The notes beneath the pieces are model-generated. The model saw only the letters and a list, made by a program, of their open reading frames with translations. It was not told the origin of the DNA and ran no database searches. This document shows positions 24,155 to 35,659 of a stretch of DNA of 64,000 bases, piece by piece (the stretch's first letter is position 1; each line of letters starts with the position of its first letter). The stretch lies in assembly GCF_029867415.1 (NCBI RefSeq), contig NW_026704997.1, positions 1,240,001 through 1,304,000 of the forward strand. Reading direction: 5' to 3'. Both the position numbers and the translations under genes were made by a program. Origin of the DNA: Vicia villosa (lineage: Eukaryota > Streptophyta > Magnoliopsida > Fabales > Fabaceae).

Positions 24155-24487
24155 ACCCTCGTATGATTAGCTTACTTCAACATTCAAACTTAATGCTTCA
24201 CACCTCAAACTCTACTGCCATATATAGCTAAAACTAAATTTCCACTCATTTTGATAACAAATCAATTGAACCATCACGTATTTCCCTTGTCTCTAGCCTA
24301 GCATATTCCAGTTATTCTAACTCCAATCTTTGGCTCTTTGATTCATCAACAAATGATCATGTATGCTCATCTTTACATCTTTTCCATTCATATTATAAAA
24401 TTAAGCCAATCAACGTATGTTTACCAAATGACTCTTCTGTGTTAGCAAAACATGCAAACATAATCATATTTTAACCTTAACTATATA
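24155..24487. other. AT-rich spacer
   Basis: No gene or repeat recognised between the CACTA element and the MITE at 24488. Confidence 0.5.
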
Positions 24488-24720
24488 GGGTTAAATATGT
24501 TTTTGGTCCCTATAAATATCTCAATTTTGGTTTTTAGTCCCTATAAAAAATATTGACTTTTAGTCTCTATAAAATTACTTTTGCATTCAGTTTTAGTCCC
24601 TATAGAGGGACTAAAACTGAGAGCAAAAGTAATTTTATAGGGACTAAAAGTCAATATTTTTTTATAAGGACTAAAACTCATTTTTGATAATTTTATAGGG
24701 ACTACAAACATATTTAACCC
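24488..24720. mobile_element. Foldback MITE (GGGTTAAATATGTTT family)
   Basis: A 233-bp near-perfect hairpin: GGGTTAAATATGTTTTTGG at the left and its complement at the right. The arms of about 115 bp repeat TTTTAGTCCCTATAAAA. Flanks AACTATATA and ATCTATATA match at 8 of 9 positions, consistent with a 9-bp Mutator-type duplication. This family is common in legumes. Confidence 0.85.
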
Positions 24721-24818
24721 ATCTATATATTACCATGTGCTTTTCACTCCTAAATTCTCCCTCAACCTAATTTCAGTCTCAAAACCTTGTCAATCCCTTA
24801 ATTGTACAACTTAGTTTT

Positions 24819-26120
24819 TTGATAAAAAAATGTGTCTTGCAAGACTTGAAATCCCAACATATGATTGGTTTGACTAGTGAGATGGATGGTCTAGAGAAAC
24901 TCTTGATTGATGGTGATGCTCAATCACATGACCCTTCACTTCAGCATAATACCAAAACTTCTCATACCTCATTTCAAGCACCCTCGTACTCTAGCAATAA
25001 CAAACTATGTATTATACCTATGCAAGCTATTTGCCATTTTAGATTATGCCATTTATCTCATGAAAGATTAGCTAAACTATCTCAATTGTATTCCAATATT
25101 CATCATGACAATAAAACTGTTTGTGATATTTTCCATTTTGCTATATACAAGAAATTACCATATCATTCTAGTACTTTTAAAGCTTCTTCTTGTTTTGAAT
25201 TAATTCACTTTGATATTTGGGGACCCTAGCTGTCAATTCAATCCATGATCATAAATATTTTTTAACTGCCCTTGATAATTTTAGCAGATATGTATGGATC
25301 ATATTTCTCAAATCCAAGGCCGAATCCAACACTTCATTACCCCTTATTGAAAATCAATCTAAAAGCTTCCCCAAATACATTAGAACAGATAATGGTCCAG
25401 AATTTTTAATCCCACAATTTTATATGACCAAAGGCATCATATACTAAAGATCTTGTGTAGAATCTCCTCACCAAAATGGATGAGTTGAAAAAAAACATCA
25501 ACATCTTCTCAATACCAATCCAAATTATCTAAACGTGTTTTATTATATGTAGTATCTTATGCTTACCTACATCATCAACAGAATCAACACACCCTTTCTT
25601 AACCATAAATCTCCCTCCCAACTACTACATAATTCTTTACCTGACCTGAATCCAATTAAAGTGTTTGGCTCCTTATGTTATGCTTCTACTATTCAAAATA
25701 ACAAATCCAAACTTTCTTGTAGAGAAAGAAAATCCCTTTTCCTATGCTATGCAATTGGGTTTAAAGGCTATGTTCTCCTAAATATCAATACCAAAGAGAT
25801 TTTTATTTCAACGAATATCAAATTCTATGAACACATTCTCTCATACCATAATTGAGAATATTCCACTTACTTGTCTCACAAGCCATCTCTCTCTGCCAAC
25901 CAAATACCTCATACAGTTTCGAATTCACCCTCATCCAACACTAGTCAACCTATACCTACCATTATTGAAAACCCACCACCCTTTTCCAATGATCCACCAA
26001 CTGACCATACCACAGACCAACTTCCCACAAGAACTTCTACTCAAGCCACCATCACATCTCAAAGACTATGCATATGTCTTCTTTCATGATGCACCTCAAC
26101 AATCATCAACTTACACGTAA
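24819..26120 (+). pseudogene. Ty1/copia pol fragment (GAG-pre-integrase and integrase)
   Basis: The first piece (24819-25229) has a GAG-pre-integrase domain (FRLCHLSHERLAKLSQ) and runs into the integrase start ELIHFDIWGP, then shifts frame. 25217-25447 continues DHKYFLTALDNFSRYVWI and IRTDNGPEF. ESPHQNG-stop-VEKKHQ holds the third acidic residue behind a nonsense codon. 25559-25855 gives LTYIINRINTPFL and KVFGSLCYAS. After that only a Pro/Thr/Ser-rich linker remains. RT, RNase H and LTRs are absent. This lineage differs from the element at 13-18.8 kb. No function remains. Confidence 0.85.
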
Positions 26121-26812
<692 letters not shown>

Positions 26813-26817
26813 AATTA

Positions 26818-29800
26818 TGTTATTTCTCTATAATTTGAATTGGCATTATGTTTGGTAAAACTAATATAGTAGCAATTAGTTAAATATGATATATAACTTG
26901 TAAGAGAAAGCAGGTGGAAGTTCGATTTGATAAAGGAACATGTTGAGTTGATTTGTTTCAACATCTGGACAACATGTCGAAGAAGATGTCCTATGCAAGC
27001 CATTCGACATCGCGCTTGAATCAAAACTGTTGATTGAATCTGACTCAGCAATTAACAGCAATGCATAATATTACTAACCAATATTATGCAATCATAGGTG
27101 GCACATGAAAGATTAGGAAGAATCAAATCAAAATATGTTTGAATGAAGACTTTCTAATTTTGGAGATTTATTAGGAAGGTTTGATCGAAGACCTATTCTG
27201 TAGGGAATCTTTTGGAGATTTGTTACAGTATATTTGCTATAATTAGAAGCCCAATTACATTTGGGTAATAGGTTATAAATAAAAGCATTGTAACATAGAA
27301 AGTCAAGCCAGCCACCATGTAAATTATAAGGGCTGTGTTGGTCGATGAACCACTCGGTTTGTGGGATGGTCATCATGTTCTCACTCAGAAGCCTGTAGGA
27401 AATGAGTTGAGTTGTGTTTTTGGAGGAAACTTTTAAGCAACTCCAAGATGATGTTCTTAGTCTAGAGTCAAGACTGAGTAAGGAGGGAAGTGCGACTTCT
27501 TGCCCGACATAGGAACGTGTCTCCTCATCATGGAAGTGTGTCTTCTACTTTTAAGGTGTAACATCCCAAAATTTATTATTTAATTAATTTAATTAAGTTT
27601 TAAATTAATTAATTTGAATTAGCATTTTATTGGAATTATGTGGGGAAGAAATAATAAAATGTAGTGTTGGGCCATTGGTGGAGTTAGTAATGTGGGGGTG
27701 TTAGTGTGAAGAAGCCCATTACTAAATTATGTTATGTTTTGATAAAACAAGAAAATAAGAGAAAATTGAGAAAGAGAGGAGAAAGACCTAAGAGGGAGAG
27801 AAGAAGAACTCATATACAAAAGCCATTTTCGTATTCATGGTGCAGCCTTCACAAAATGGGTCATAACTATCGGCTCGTAACTCCAAATCAGGTAATTCTC
27901 AAAGATTCGGATTCTACACAAAATTTCCTTCGATTTGATATATTAATTCGTGTCAGGGAGGTTCTCGATGAGGGATATAAGCGAGTTTGAAGATGGGAGA
28001 TTCTTGCTGAATTTGAGGGAAAAGGGCTTACGGGTTTGATGAAGAAGAAGGGGAAAAGTCCAGATTCTTGGCTAAGGTAAGGGGGGACTCTTCCGATTAA
28101 CATCTATTATCGGGTTATGGATAATAGGACTGATATAGATATATTATTTCATGTCAATTGAGTCGTATGATAGAGTTGGGATTTTGGGGATGTTTGTTGA
28201 TAATTATCTGTTTTGATGAATCTCCATGAATTTGGTGTTGTATGATGTTTGATGATGCATAATATATGTTATATGTGTGTATGATATATGTTGTGTGGCC
28301 GTTTTGTGGTGTTTGATCAACTTGAATCGATTGGGTCAAGGTTGAGGATTTTGGGATTCAAGTTCGTATGCCGTCATTTTGCGATTGAGAATCTGTGAAA
28401 TCGCCAGTTCGCGCCGCGTCCATGTGTTGGCGCCGCGAACGGCTTGGCAGAAAGCGTAAGGATAACTATTTCATTCAGTTCGCGTCGCGTCTCTTGTTGG
28501 CGCCGCGAAGGCGTCGTTTCCTGGCAGCGCGTCGCGAACATTGTGTGGCGCCGCGTGCTGCTAGTGATTTTGGAAAGTTTAAAGATGCATAACTTTTGAA
28601 CCGTTGGCCTGTTTTAAGTACCGTTTCGAGCAGGATGAAGCTTATGAAATATTCTTTGTGTTATAATAATGAAATGAGCAGCATCTTGAATTTATTTTAT
28701 CATCATTCGCTTGTTTTGATGTATGACGTGTTGTGGATATATATGATAAGACATGACGATGTATGTTGTGTTTAAAATATGAGTCGTATGACGATTTGTT
28801 TGAATTGTATGAAGAAACTTATGAGACATCCTATGCGAGGATATGAGTATGATGTGAATATTTTGTTAGTTTGATGAATGACGTATTGTTGACATATATG
28901 ATGAAATGTGACAATATAAGATGTTGTTTTGAAAGACATTATTAAGTGATGATTATTTTGGAATGATGTGGATACATGTATGTTATTTCTTATTGATGAT
29001 GATGATTGATGTGAATACATGTATGTTCTTTAATGATGATGATGATTGATTGATTGTATTTGAATGATGCTAATGTATATAAACATACTTTGATGATGAT
29101 GATGATGATGATGATTTGAGTATTAGATGATGTTACTCATAGACTTGACGATGGTATAAGTATGTTCATGTATGTTTGCATTCATTCATATTCATTGATG
29201 ATGCTGTATCCATAAGGGTGTGTTGGATCAGTGAAGGGCATGATTCCCATTGTGTGGAATCTGTGCTGGCAGGGCCGTATCTTGGATGATGTTGGATCGG
29301 TCATGGGTTATTCCCATTTGATGATGTTGGTACCACATGCATAGTGTTAGTTGCATTCATATGCATGACTTTTATAACATGATTGGATGTATTTCAGTGT
29401 TATAAATATTGATGATGTGTTGGTGGATTGTTTTGTGATGATGAAACTTGTCTGAATGTCTGTTTATGAAACAATTGGGTGAATGATGTAACTATGATGT
29501 GTTATTATTTATGATTCAATAACATTTGTTAATTTGAATGAGACTCACCCTTACTGTTGACATTTTCAGATTGGCGAGTAGCGGCTTTGGCTTTGGTGAG
29601 GATAGCTCATAGGCCAATTTGTTTAAGTATAGCGTCGGTGTCATGCTCTGATATTGTAACACTGGGGGAACGCTAGTTTAGAGTTTATGATGATACTCTA
29701 TTTTTGTTGTTATCTGATTAATTTTGTGAGATATTACATAGATGATGTTATGCTTATCTGTTGATTAATGTTCCGTTGTGTATAAACATGATTTTGTTAA

Positions 29801-30325
29801 ATTGATAATTTTGTCCCTAAGTGAAGCATGACAATCGATTTATGATAATTGTTTTAAATTGAATTGTGGCACCCTTGTTTTCATGTTTTACTCTGAATTA
29901 TTTTATTAATTTCCGCGGGGTTAAGAAGGGTGTTACATAAGGTGTTTGAAGAGTTGTTGGAAATTAGGCCGTCGATGCAGTGGCTGAGGTGCTGACTATT
30001 AGACATCATTGCGATGATTGAGAGTGAGAGGGGTTTCTCATATCTAGGGATGACCTAGGTAGAAGGGTCATTGGGTAGTGATTAAGTGCGTAGATCGTCA
30101 ACGGGTGTGTTGGCTATAGGGTCTGCAAATTGATAATGCTAATAGTGAACTTCATCCATGACTTGGTAGCCCCCATAGTAGATGTTGTTGTACACCGAAC
30201 TGGGTAAACAATTTCGTGTGTTTTTATCTTTTTAGTACTGTTATTTTCCTGCCAGTGTTATAAATGTCAGATCAGATGTCTCAACATCCTTATAGGACAT
30301 TTGAGTCTGTTGTACCAGAATTTCA
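26818..30325 (+). repeat. 5' LTR of element A, split by a solo LTR
   Basis: LTR sequence 26818-27556 resumes at 29943. It begins TGTTATTTCTCTATAATTTG and ends …CCAGAATTTCA, followed by ATT and the PBS. It contains the block GGGTCATTGGGTAGTGATTA, GCTTGGTAGCCCCCA-like and CCGAACTGGGTAAACAA steps, shared with the LTR of element D. Confidence 0.9.
27557..29937 (+). mobile_element. Solo LTR nested in the 5' LTR of element A
   Basis: Starts TGTAACATCCCAAAATTT and ends AAGAAGGGTGTTACA. The target duplication is TAAGG (27552-27556, 29938-29942). The other LTR of element A keeps the uninterrupted site at about 49076-49081, which proves the insertion. No PBS, coding sequence or second LTR is present, so this looks like a recombination-derived solo LTR. 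The TGTAACA/TGTTACA ends and the GTCATGCTCTGATATTGTAA motif near 29640 are of a Ty3/gypsy chromovirus-like type (tentative). It includes a CpG-rich patch at 28395-28560 and GAT triplet repeats near 29090. Confidence 0.85.
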
Positions 30326-30327
30326 AT

Positions 30328-30342
30328 TGGTATCAGAGCAGG
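30328..30342 (+). promoter_or_regulatory. Primer binding site of element A
   Basis: TGGTATCAGAGCAGG, complementary to the 3' end of plant initiator tRNA-Met, two bases after the 5' LTR. It marks the start of minus-strand DNA synthesis. Confidence 0.85.
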
Positions 30343-33191
30343 CATCCTGTTCTATCTCTGGATGAGATCCTAGGAAGATACTTTCTGGTTCATGTGCAAG
30401 AAAGATAGTTGTGCTTAAAAGTTGTATGGACTTGGTCAGTTCATATGTTTAAGAATTGTCCCTAAAATTGGAGGATGGACTATTCGTGACAAGGTGTGTG
30501 GTGACCACGCCTTGAGGCTTTCAGGAGAGCAGTGACTCATGTTGTGCCTGAAGCTTGGTGGAGGAGTTTTTCGTTTATTCCGCTGCATCTGATGGAAAAC
30601 TTCTGGTGTATCCTCTGATGATGTATCCTATGGTGTGATACATGGAGGATTGTGTCGATTAGCTTATTAAAGTAGCGAAAGATACTTGAGGTTTGTCTCA
30701 GGTCCACTCATAAAGGCATTTTCAATAAGTTCATTTATAGGAGATCGGAAGAAAGCAATTTATTTTTGCTCTCTTCTCTAGAAGGCCAACCACATGTCTT
30801 TGTTGAAGGGTCTCTTGGTGCAGTTCTTGAATGATGTTCTACAAAATATTAAGACATCATATCAGCAAGTTATGCAGAATTTTGCTGGTTAAAGAGATTG
30901 CACAACAGATGCTTTGGGGGCTGAATAAATGTGTATTGATCGCATATGTTTAGAACCTACTCCTGATCTGGAAGAGGAGGCATCTCGATCTAAGAAGTTC
31001 TAATGCTAGAAACTTGTCTTAGATGAATATGTTGATCAGGACACGAGCAATATATGGGATACTTCTTGGGTTGGTTTATTTTTCATCCAATGAATTAGGA
31101 GTGCAGAAGCTTAGCATGCTGTTGTATTTGAAGGACATCTCAACAAGGTTCTTCTTGTATAAAGTCTATACTAATGTCAAGAACATTATCTCTGACATCT
31201 GTTTGGTTCTTCTGACCAAAGGAATAAAAAATTCATAGAAAAGGACTTATGGCAGCAGTTATCCAAGGATGGATAGTGAAAGGCAAATCAACCTAAGCTC
31301 AGTGGTTGTTAAGTATCTGCACTTTGGGAGTATCATCTAATCTATTGGACTGATTCTTCAGTACTAACTTGAGGAAGGGGAGTTGAACATACCACAACAA
31401 GAGCAAGGTATGAATACTCAAGGGAGACCCCTCTCAAGTTCAGAGTCTAACTATGTGGTGTCTTCACATATTGGAACAGTTGGTGATGAATTAAGGGCTG
31501 AAGTGCATTAATGAGTCTTGAAGAAGCAAAGATGACAATGGTATAGTGATGACTTTACCACTTGCTTGTTGTTTTTCTGCTCCAGGTACCTGTTAAAGGG
31601 AATATCCTCTTTAGGTGCAGAAGATTGGCTCCTTACACCTCAAGTCAGACAGGAGGTCTTACATATGTTCCTGAGGTATGTATCATGCATGCCACTGCAT
31701 GATGTCTGATCATGAAGGATGATCGGTTACTGAAGAACCTTCTTGTATCCCCAACATGAGTTATACATAGATTACTATGAGGGTTCCTCTAGAAACCATA
31801 GTTGTTGAATCTGTGTGTAAAATGTAGATGTCGGATCTGATGTTAAGACATCATTTAAGGTATTTATCTCTTCAGCAAAGTAAGCCCAATTTGTCCAAAA
31901 TGAAGCACAAGGTCAAGCTACTGACCAATTATGGAGTTATTTGTGATGAAGGAGGCTGTCATGACTTTTGTCATGGAGAATAAGCAGCTTGAGCCACAGG
32001 TACGCAGAAGAAAAGCCTTGAATGAGGTTTTGCATGAGACCGGTGGTGAATGCTTTGACGGGAGATGAAGTGTTTATCTGAAGAGTAATGCAATTTTGCA
32101 GTCCGGACTCTCAAGGTTCAGAAAAATTATGGAGAATTTATTTTTCTCTATGTGGCTGAGTAGCTTGATAATAAGTTCTACTGACTACTGAGAGGTTATT
32201 TCTCTCAGTGGTGGTGTACGACAATCAGATTCAGCAATCAAAGTTGATGTCCTAAATGATGGTGGAACATCATGATTACTGGTTGTTAACAAGTTCACCA
32301 CTATATTCAGAAGTGGTGTTTCTAAATATAACAGGAGCATTATAGGGAGCTTCTGGCCCTATCCATAAGGGTGTATCGGAAAGGCAATACTTCTGAAGAT
32401 GGTAATTAAATCTAGAAATTTCTAGAAGTTCAACATCAGATAAGGGATCTGATAGACATGTCTTTCAAGGAATTAGTTTCTTCTTCAACAAGGAACAGAG
32501 TGGCAGTCTGAAACTTGTGCAAAAAGGAAGCTAAAAACATTTGATATGAAATATGTGAAAAGTTCCAAATCAGGTGTGTCCTTGCTTATGTGAACAGCTC
32601 AGGGTACTTGATATCTCTCTCAAGGAGTTGATGATTCTGGGTCTGTAAAAGTCAAGATGATTTTACAGTATGAAGTCATACTCAGTTGGATGTCCAACCG
32701 GGAGTCAGTAATAATGGTTACCCTACACTAGAGCTGCAGTAATGTAGTCATGGGGATGGAATGTTAGACAAAATGTCGTGACATTTTAGTACATTTGACA
32801 GGGCGATGGTTAAACCAAGTAAAGGTGATTGGTGTAATCATTTGATCTCAAGTTTCTCAAGGTTGACTTTGAGAAATTATGGGGAGTCTGAGAGAATTTA
32901 TTTTTCTCTGCAGAATCTGAAGGGGTATTGAGATCAATAAAGACATTGTACTTATGCTTCTAATCATATGGAAAGTCTTTCAAAGACTAATCTTTTCAAG
33001 CCAGAAGAATAATATCGAACAAGAAGTCAGGACATATCTCAAGACATGTTTTATCCTTCAAGACCAGCAGGGATTATTCTTAAAATGTTGTATCTAAGAC
33101 GTGTATTGATGGTGTGTATCACGTGTTCTGACTTGGTGCATGTTTTGGAAACGGTCATTTCTAGAATAAACTGGGTGTATTAAAAGCATTA
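30343..33191 (+). other. Body of element A, left part, no intact coding
   Basis: The leader resembles that of element D (GGCAYCCTGT…GATGAGATCCTAGG). After that I find only short open frames (the longest 71 codons) and no recognisable protease, integrase or RT motif. It is either a decayed gag-pol or a non-coding LARD-like body. It continues at 42363-43398 after element B. Confidence 0.6.
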
Positions 33192-34397
33192 TGAAGGATA
33201 GAAAAACACTTAGAAAGGGGGGGTTTGAATAAGTGTAGCTTTAAAAACTTGACAGATAAAAATAAATTGCACAGTTATTTTTATCCTGGTTCGTTTTTAA
33301 CTAAACTACTCCAGTCCACCTCCGCAGAGATGATTTACCTCAACTGAGGATTTAATCCACTAATCGCACGGATTACAATGGTTCTCCACTTAGTCAGCAA
33401 CTAAGTCTTCCAGAGTCTTCTGATCACACACTGATCACTCCAGGAACAACTGCTTAGATACCCTCTAAGACTTTCTAGAGTATTCTGATCCACACGATCA
33501 CTCTAGTTACAACCTGCTTAGATACCCTCTAAGACTTCCTAGAGTATTCTGATCCACACGATCACTCTAGTTCCTTACAACTTAATGTAATCAATTCTAA
33601 GAGTATTACAATTGCTTCTTAAAAGCTATAATCACAAACTGTGATATTTCTCTTAACGTTTAAGCTTAATCTCACTAATATATTACAGCAGCAATGTAGT
33701 GAGCTTTGATGAAGATGAAGATTCTGAGCTTTGAGTAGAACAGAGTTTCAGCAAGTTAATATGAGTTGTTTTGTTCAGAATCGTTAACCTTGCTTCTCAT
33801 CAGAACTTCATATTTATAGGCGTTGGAGAAGATGACCGTTGAGTGCATTTAATGCTTTGCGTGTTCCGTACAGCATCGCATTTAATGTTATACGCTTTTG
33901 TCAACTACCTCGAGCCTTGTTCACGCTGTGTCTACTGACGTTGCCTTTAATAGCTTTTAACGTTCCTTTTGTCAGTCAGCGTAGCTTGCCACTTGTACTT
34001 CCTTCTGATCTGATGTTTGTGAATACAACGTTTGAATATCATCAGAGTCAAACAGCTTGGTGCAAAGCATCTTCTGATCTCCTGACCTTGAAGTGCTTCT
34101 GAGCGTGATACCATCAGAACTTCATTGCTTCTGATCTCATGTTCTTCTGATGCTTCCATAGACCCATGTTCTGATTCTGCTTCGACCATCTTCTGATGTC
34201 TTGCCAGACCATGTTCTGATGTTGCATGCTGAACCCTTTGAGACAAAGCTTCTGAGCGCTGAATTATGCATACTCTTTATATATTTCCTGAAAAGGAAAT
34301 TGCATTGGATTAGAGTACCATATTATCTTAAGCAAAATTCATATTATTGTTATCATCAAAACTAAGATAATTGATCAGAACAAATCTTGTTCTAACA
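33192..34397 (-). repeat. 3' LTR of element B
   Basis: 1206 bp, nearly identical to 41157-42362. On the minus strand a TATAAATATGAAG promoter motif lies near 33810. Frames of 87 and 99 codons occur in both LTR copies and are not genes. Confidence 0.93.
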
Positions 34398-34570
34398 ATC
34401 TCCCCCTTTTTGATGATGACAAAAACATATATAAATGATATGAATTTGCGATCAGAAAGAGCAGACGGCAAAAGACAAATTACACAGCTATAGCATAAGC
34501 ATGTGAATATGTCTCCCCCTGAGATTAACAATCTCCCCCTGAGATAAATAATCTCCCCCTGAAATAAATA
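34398..34570 (-). promoter_or_regulatory. Multiple polypurine tracts of element B
   Basis: The tract abutting the LTR reads AAAAAGGGGGAGAT on the minus strand. Three more CAGGGGGAGATT-like tracts follow within 170 bp (near 34512, 34530, 34550), and another AAAAAGGGGGAGAA lies at about 35470. Only the one next to the LTR is needed to prime plus-strand synthesis; repeats of this signal are typical of SIRE-type elements. Confidence 0.7.
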
Positions 34571-34639
34571 CTCGAAGAACTTTAATAAAAGACTTCCCTG
34601 ATTATTTCGGTAGAGACGATCACATAAGCTTCTGTCTTC

Positions 34640-34990
34640 AGAGAATTCATAGCTTCTGACTTCTGCTTCCATTGGACAGCTTCAGAACTAGAATTTCTTT
34701 AGATCCCTAGAACACTCACAGCTTCTGATTCCTGCTTCCATCTAGGACAGCTTCAGAACTTGAATTTCTTTGATCTTCAGAACATTCACAGCTTCTGATT
34801 TCTGCTTCCATTTAGGACAGCTTCAGAACTTGAATTTCTTTGATCTTCAGAACATTCACAGCTTCTGATTTCTGCTTCCATTTAGGACAGCTTCAGAACT
34901 TGAGTTTTCTGGATCTTTAGAACATTCACAGCTTCTGATTTTTGCTTCCCTCGGATAGCTTCAGAGCTTTGAATTTCTACCAACATCACT
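34640..34990. repeat. ~70-bp tandem repeat in the 3' untranslated part of element B
   Basis: About five copies of a 70-bp unit containing CACAGCTTCTGATTTCTGCT, GGACAGCTTCAGAACTTG and TTTGATCTTCAGAACATT. Two central copies are almost identical. The short CTTCTGA motif is also common throughout the element. Confidence 0.85.
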
Positions 34991-35659
34991 TCATGCTAGA
35001 TTTGTATCAGAACATTGTTGAATGTACCAGAGCATCATCAGAGCATCTCTACATCCTGAAATGTTACAGAACAAAAACTAAACGACAAAAGTCAGCATGA
35101 ACGAGTCAGAACATAAAATGTATATTAGAACACATGATATGTATCAGAGCCATATAGGCTAAAATAATGTAACAGAGCAAATAGAATTTTGTCAGAGCAA
35201 ATAGACAAATATGGATCAAATTCTATTATCAGTGCTTCTGATTCATTCTTCTTTCTTGCTTCTGATTTCTGAAGCTTGACAGCACTCAGCTTGCTTCAGT
35301 TTCCATGAGCTTATTCTTTTTACAGAATAACACTTCTTATGGTTTTGCTTCTTGTGTTTGCTTTGAAGATTCTCTTCACTTCTTTATACCTGCAAAAAAC
35401 TTAAACCATATAGAACTTGCAGTTCTTGTTAGTAAAAGCAACTGATTAAATCAAATCATTTATCACATATTTCTCCCCCTTTTTGTCATATCATCAAAAA
35501 TTAAAAAAGATTCAGAGACAACCAAAACGAAACACACAGAGGAAGAAGATGATTTCATTGAAGTTCAAACAGCAGGTACAGAAGTACATGAAGATAAGTA
35601 AGATCAGATGCACAAAAAAAACAGATGCAACGAAAAGAAAGAAACAACACAGACTTAAT

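Noticed and set aside
27706..28103. Basic 94-codon frame (MKKPITKLCYVLIKQENKRK) in the solo LTR
   Set aside because: It lies inside an LTR, has no domain, and an overlapping antisense frame is equally long.
30343..33191. Hidden pol gene in the body of element A
   Set aside because: I looked for DSG, D-D-E and YVDD contexts in the visible frames and found none. The longest frame is 71 codons without recognisable motifs.
33839..34246. 87- and 99-codon frames in the element B LTRs
   Set aside because: Present in both LTR copies simply because the LTRs are near identical. No known protein and no place in the element's coding layout.
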